A stretch of 64,000 nt of DNA. It comes from Prorocentrum cordatum (taxonomy: Eukaryota; Sar; Dinophyceae; Prorocentrales; Prorocentraceae). The notes under the pieces are model-generated. The model ran no database searches, had not been told where the DNA came from, and saw only the letters and a program-made list of their open reading frames with translations. Position 1 is the stretch's first letter, and each line of letters starts with the position of its first letter. Below are positions 62,575 to 64,000 of this stretch, one piece after another. Both the position numbers and the translations under genes were made by a program. The stretch spans positions 934,393-998,392 of the forward strand of contig CAUYUJ010015027.1 in the NCBI GenBank assembly GCA_963575745.1, written 5' to 3'.

Positions 62575-63200
62575 CTGGACCTCGACGTCGACTGGACTCG
62601 GCCGCGGCAGCTGCACCGAGGTCGGAGCGGCGGGGTGAACAGGGATCACCACGCGGCAAAGGGCCACCCGAACCACCAGGCCCCCAGGGAGCGCAAAACA
62701 CGATGGTGGGCCGTCGCCCCACAGTGGCCCCGTCTTCTGTCTCGTTCGAACTTCTACCTCCTCATCTTGGCTGTTCTCTACGTGCTGCGTGTGTGGCTTT
62801 ACCGTCGGTATCCGTCCTTTTCTCGTCTGTCTGCGTGCTGCGCGTGTGGCTATACCGTGGACAGTTCGGTTTTCTATTATGAGATCCACCTTCTCTGTTG
62901 ACTACGAGTTGTACACCGTACTCATCAGCGCGTTTGGGTTTCTCTTACCTCCCCCCTCTTGGTTCTGCCGGGCTGTTGTCGTACGTGCCGTGCTTCTCCA
63001 TCGGAGGAAACACGCTGTGGGTGTGTGTGACGGCGGCGGAGGATGTGCCTGGAGAAAGGCGTGTGGACCCCAGGGGAGGTTGCAGCACAGTCCCCCCGCC
63101 TGGTGGACAGGCGAGCAGGCCCCCCCCGCGGTGACTGACGATCCTCCACAGGGAGCGGTGGAGGGATCAAACAGACGAGACCCATTCTGGTCAGCACCGT
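62575..63200. other. No gene recognised
   Basis: AT-richer stretch (62.75-63.05 kb) with repeated GCGTGTGGCT / GTGCTGCG words and short chance frames. Nothing further supported. Confidence 0.4.
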
Positions 63201-63305
63201 CACTGTGAGCCGCCTCATCCTTCTCCCCCTCCAATTCACCAGTTTGCGCGGCTCTCGGCTGCGCCTCCCTTCCCCCCCCCTCCCCCTGGGGCAGCACAGC
63301 ATCAA

Positions 63306-63966
63306 TTGCCTGAGCCGGCCCCGACTGCGGCGACGCGCCGACGACGGCGCCGACGGCGACGCCTGTTCCCCCCCTCCTGCGACGCCAACGTCGACGACGG
63401 AGCCGTCTGCGACGCCTGGTCTGGCTTCGACTGGGGCGCCAGCGCCGACGACAGTGCCGACGGCGACGCCCTGTCCGTCTCCGACATGCTCAGCGTGCGT
63501 GTCGCAGGGGCTCGCCTCGGAGACGACGGCTGCGGTGACTCGTGCGGCCAGCGCACGTCGCCAGGGTACTGCACGGGCAGCGTGGCAGGTGTGGTTTTGC
63601 GGCCGAGCGACGCCTCATCCGACTCCGACTGCGACGCTAGAGACGACGTCGGAGCCGTCTGCGACGCCTAACCCGTCTTCGGCTGCGACGTTGCGCCGAC
63701 GACGGGGCCGACGGCGACGCCCAACCCGACCCCGATATGCACCCCAGGCTGCGTGTCGCAGGGGCTCGTGTGCGGTGACGACGGCTGCGGTGGCTCGTGC
63801 TGCCAGTGCTCGGCGCCAGATCCCCAGACGTCTGCGTCCCGAGCTTCTCCTGGCCTCCCGCCCCCCTGTGTTGGGCGACGCGCTGCCCGTTCGCCCCCCT
63901 TTTGCGTGTCGCCGAAGCCGCCGCTTCGGCTCGCTTTGCTGCATTTTCTGTGCGTGGTTTCTTTGA
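63306..63966 (+). pseudogene. Thr/Pro-rich linker with Cys-rich CGDDGCGGSC repeats
   Basis: A unit of about 250 bp is repeated (GCCGACGGCGACGCC near 63350, 63458 and 63708; CGACGGCTGCGGTG near 63529 and 63779). In frame it gives Thr/Pro-rich linkers (TTGPTATPNPTPICTPG) and a Cys-rich motif CVSQGLVCGDDGCGGSC (about 63.75-63.80 kb); the first unit has lost its cysteines in this frame (LGDDGCGDSCGQ). CGDDGCGGSCGxC motifs are known from secreted and carbohydrate-binding proteins. The frame is broken by a stop at 63669-63671. Probably an extracellular-type protein remnant. Confidence 0.35.
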
Positions 63967-64000
63967 TTGACTGGGGCGTGTGTGCTACAATCAGGAAGGC

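Noticed and set aside
1-64000. tRNA, rRNA or snRNA genes
   Set aside because: None could be recognised by eye; a tRNAscan-SE/Infernal run would be needed to exclude small ones.

Overview
The window looks like nuclear DNA of a core dinoflagellate, possibly a Prorocentrum-like species; the genus is a guess. The evidence is: GC-rich sequence with almost no intact host genes; Ty1/copia and LINE retroelements; fragments of a chlorophyll a/c-binding light-harvesting polyprotein (GRLAMMA helices); and decayed copies of the dinoflagellate spliced leader (DinoSL) in front of the light-harvesting (LHC) copies.

Layout. 1-5.98 kb is the 3' two thirds of a decayed Ty1/copia element (protease, methyltransferase-like domain, integrase, reverse transcriptase, RNase H) with several frameshifts and a dead RT. 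6.4-8.9 kb is a GC-rich array of degenerate CCAAGANGGCC units. That array is interrupted by a complete 20.6-kb LTR retrotransposon (8905-29483): 236/237-bp LTRs, a perfect 5-bp target duplication AGCCC, and an initiator-tRNA-like primer binding site. It encodes Gag, an RNA 2'-phosphotransferase (Tpt1/KptA) domain, a RING-H2 finger, a protease, an unassigned 'GPPG' domain, a methyltransferase-like domain, integrase, RT and RNase H. A LINE (about 14.8-19.2 kb) is nested in it.

The most unusual signal is a family of short hairpins spread through the 20.6-kb element. The consensus is GCNNG-GNRA-CN'N'GC plus C: a 5-bp stem with two covarying middle pairs and a GNRA tetraloop. I count 26 perfect or G.T-wobble copies and 7 near copies. 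They lie in coding sequence in all three reading frames and in untranslated sequence. None is in the nested LINE, and I found no perfect copy elsewhere in the window.

29.5-45.8 kb holds no convincing host gene. It contains more CCAAGANGGCC arrays in the opposite orientation, a 90-bp satellite of about 36 units (33.99-37.24 kb), (TA)n, (CAT/CAG)n, (GAG)n and (CTC)n microsatellites, a DinoSL relic at 42.59 kb followed by an unrecognised ORF, and an ORF with an uncharacterised GETxxE module.

45.8-63 kb is a tandem duplication of [double DinoSL relic + LHC polyprotein pseudogene + downstream GETxxE module]. The second LHC copy is split by a 7.9-kb LINE (52356-60299) flanked by a 13-bp target duplication. 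That LINE has an intact 1,616-codon reading frame with the order endonuclease - RNase H - RT - zinc fingers, and a second ORF. The window ends in Thr/Pro-rich, Cys-rich repeat coding sequence (63.2-63.97 kb).

The window is therefore mainly a record of retroposition: an LTR element in a repeat array, LINEs in the LTR element and in an LHC copy, and LHC copies that look like retroposed trans-spliced mRNA. Coordinates come from reading the sequence by eye; domain calls rest on motif recognition, not database searches.
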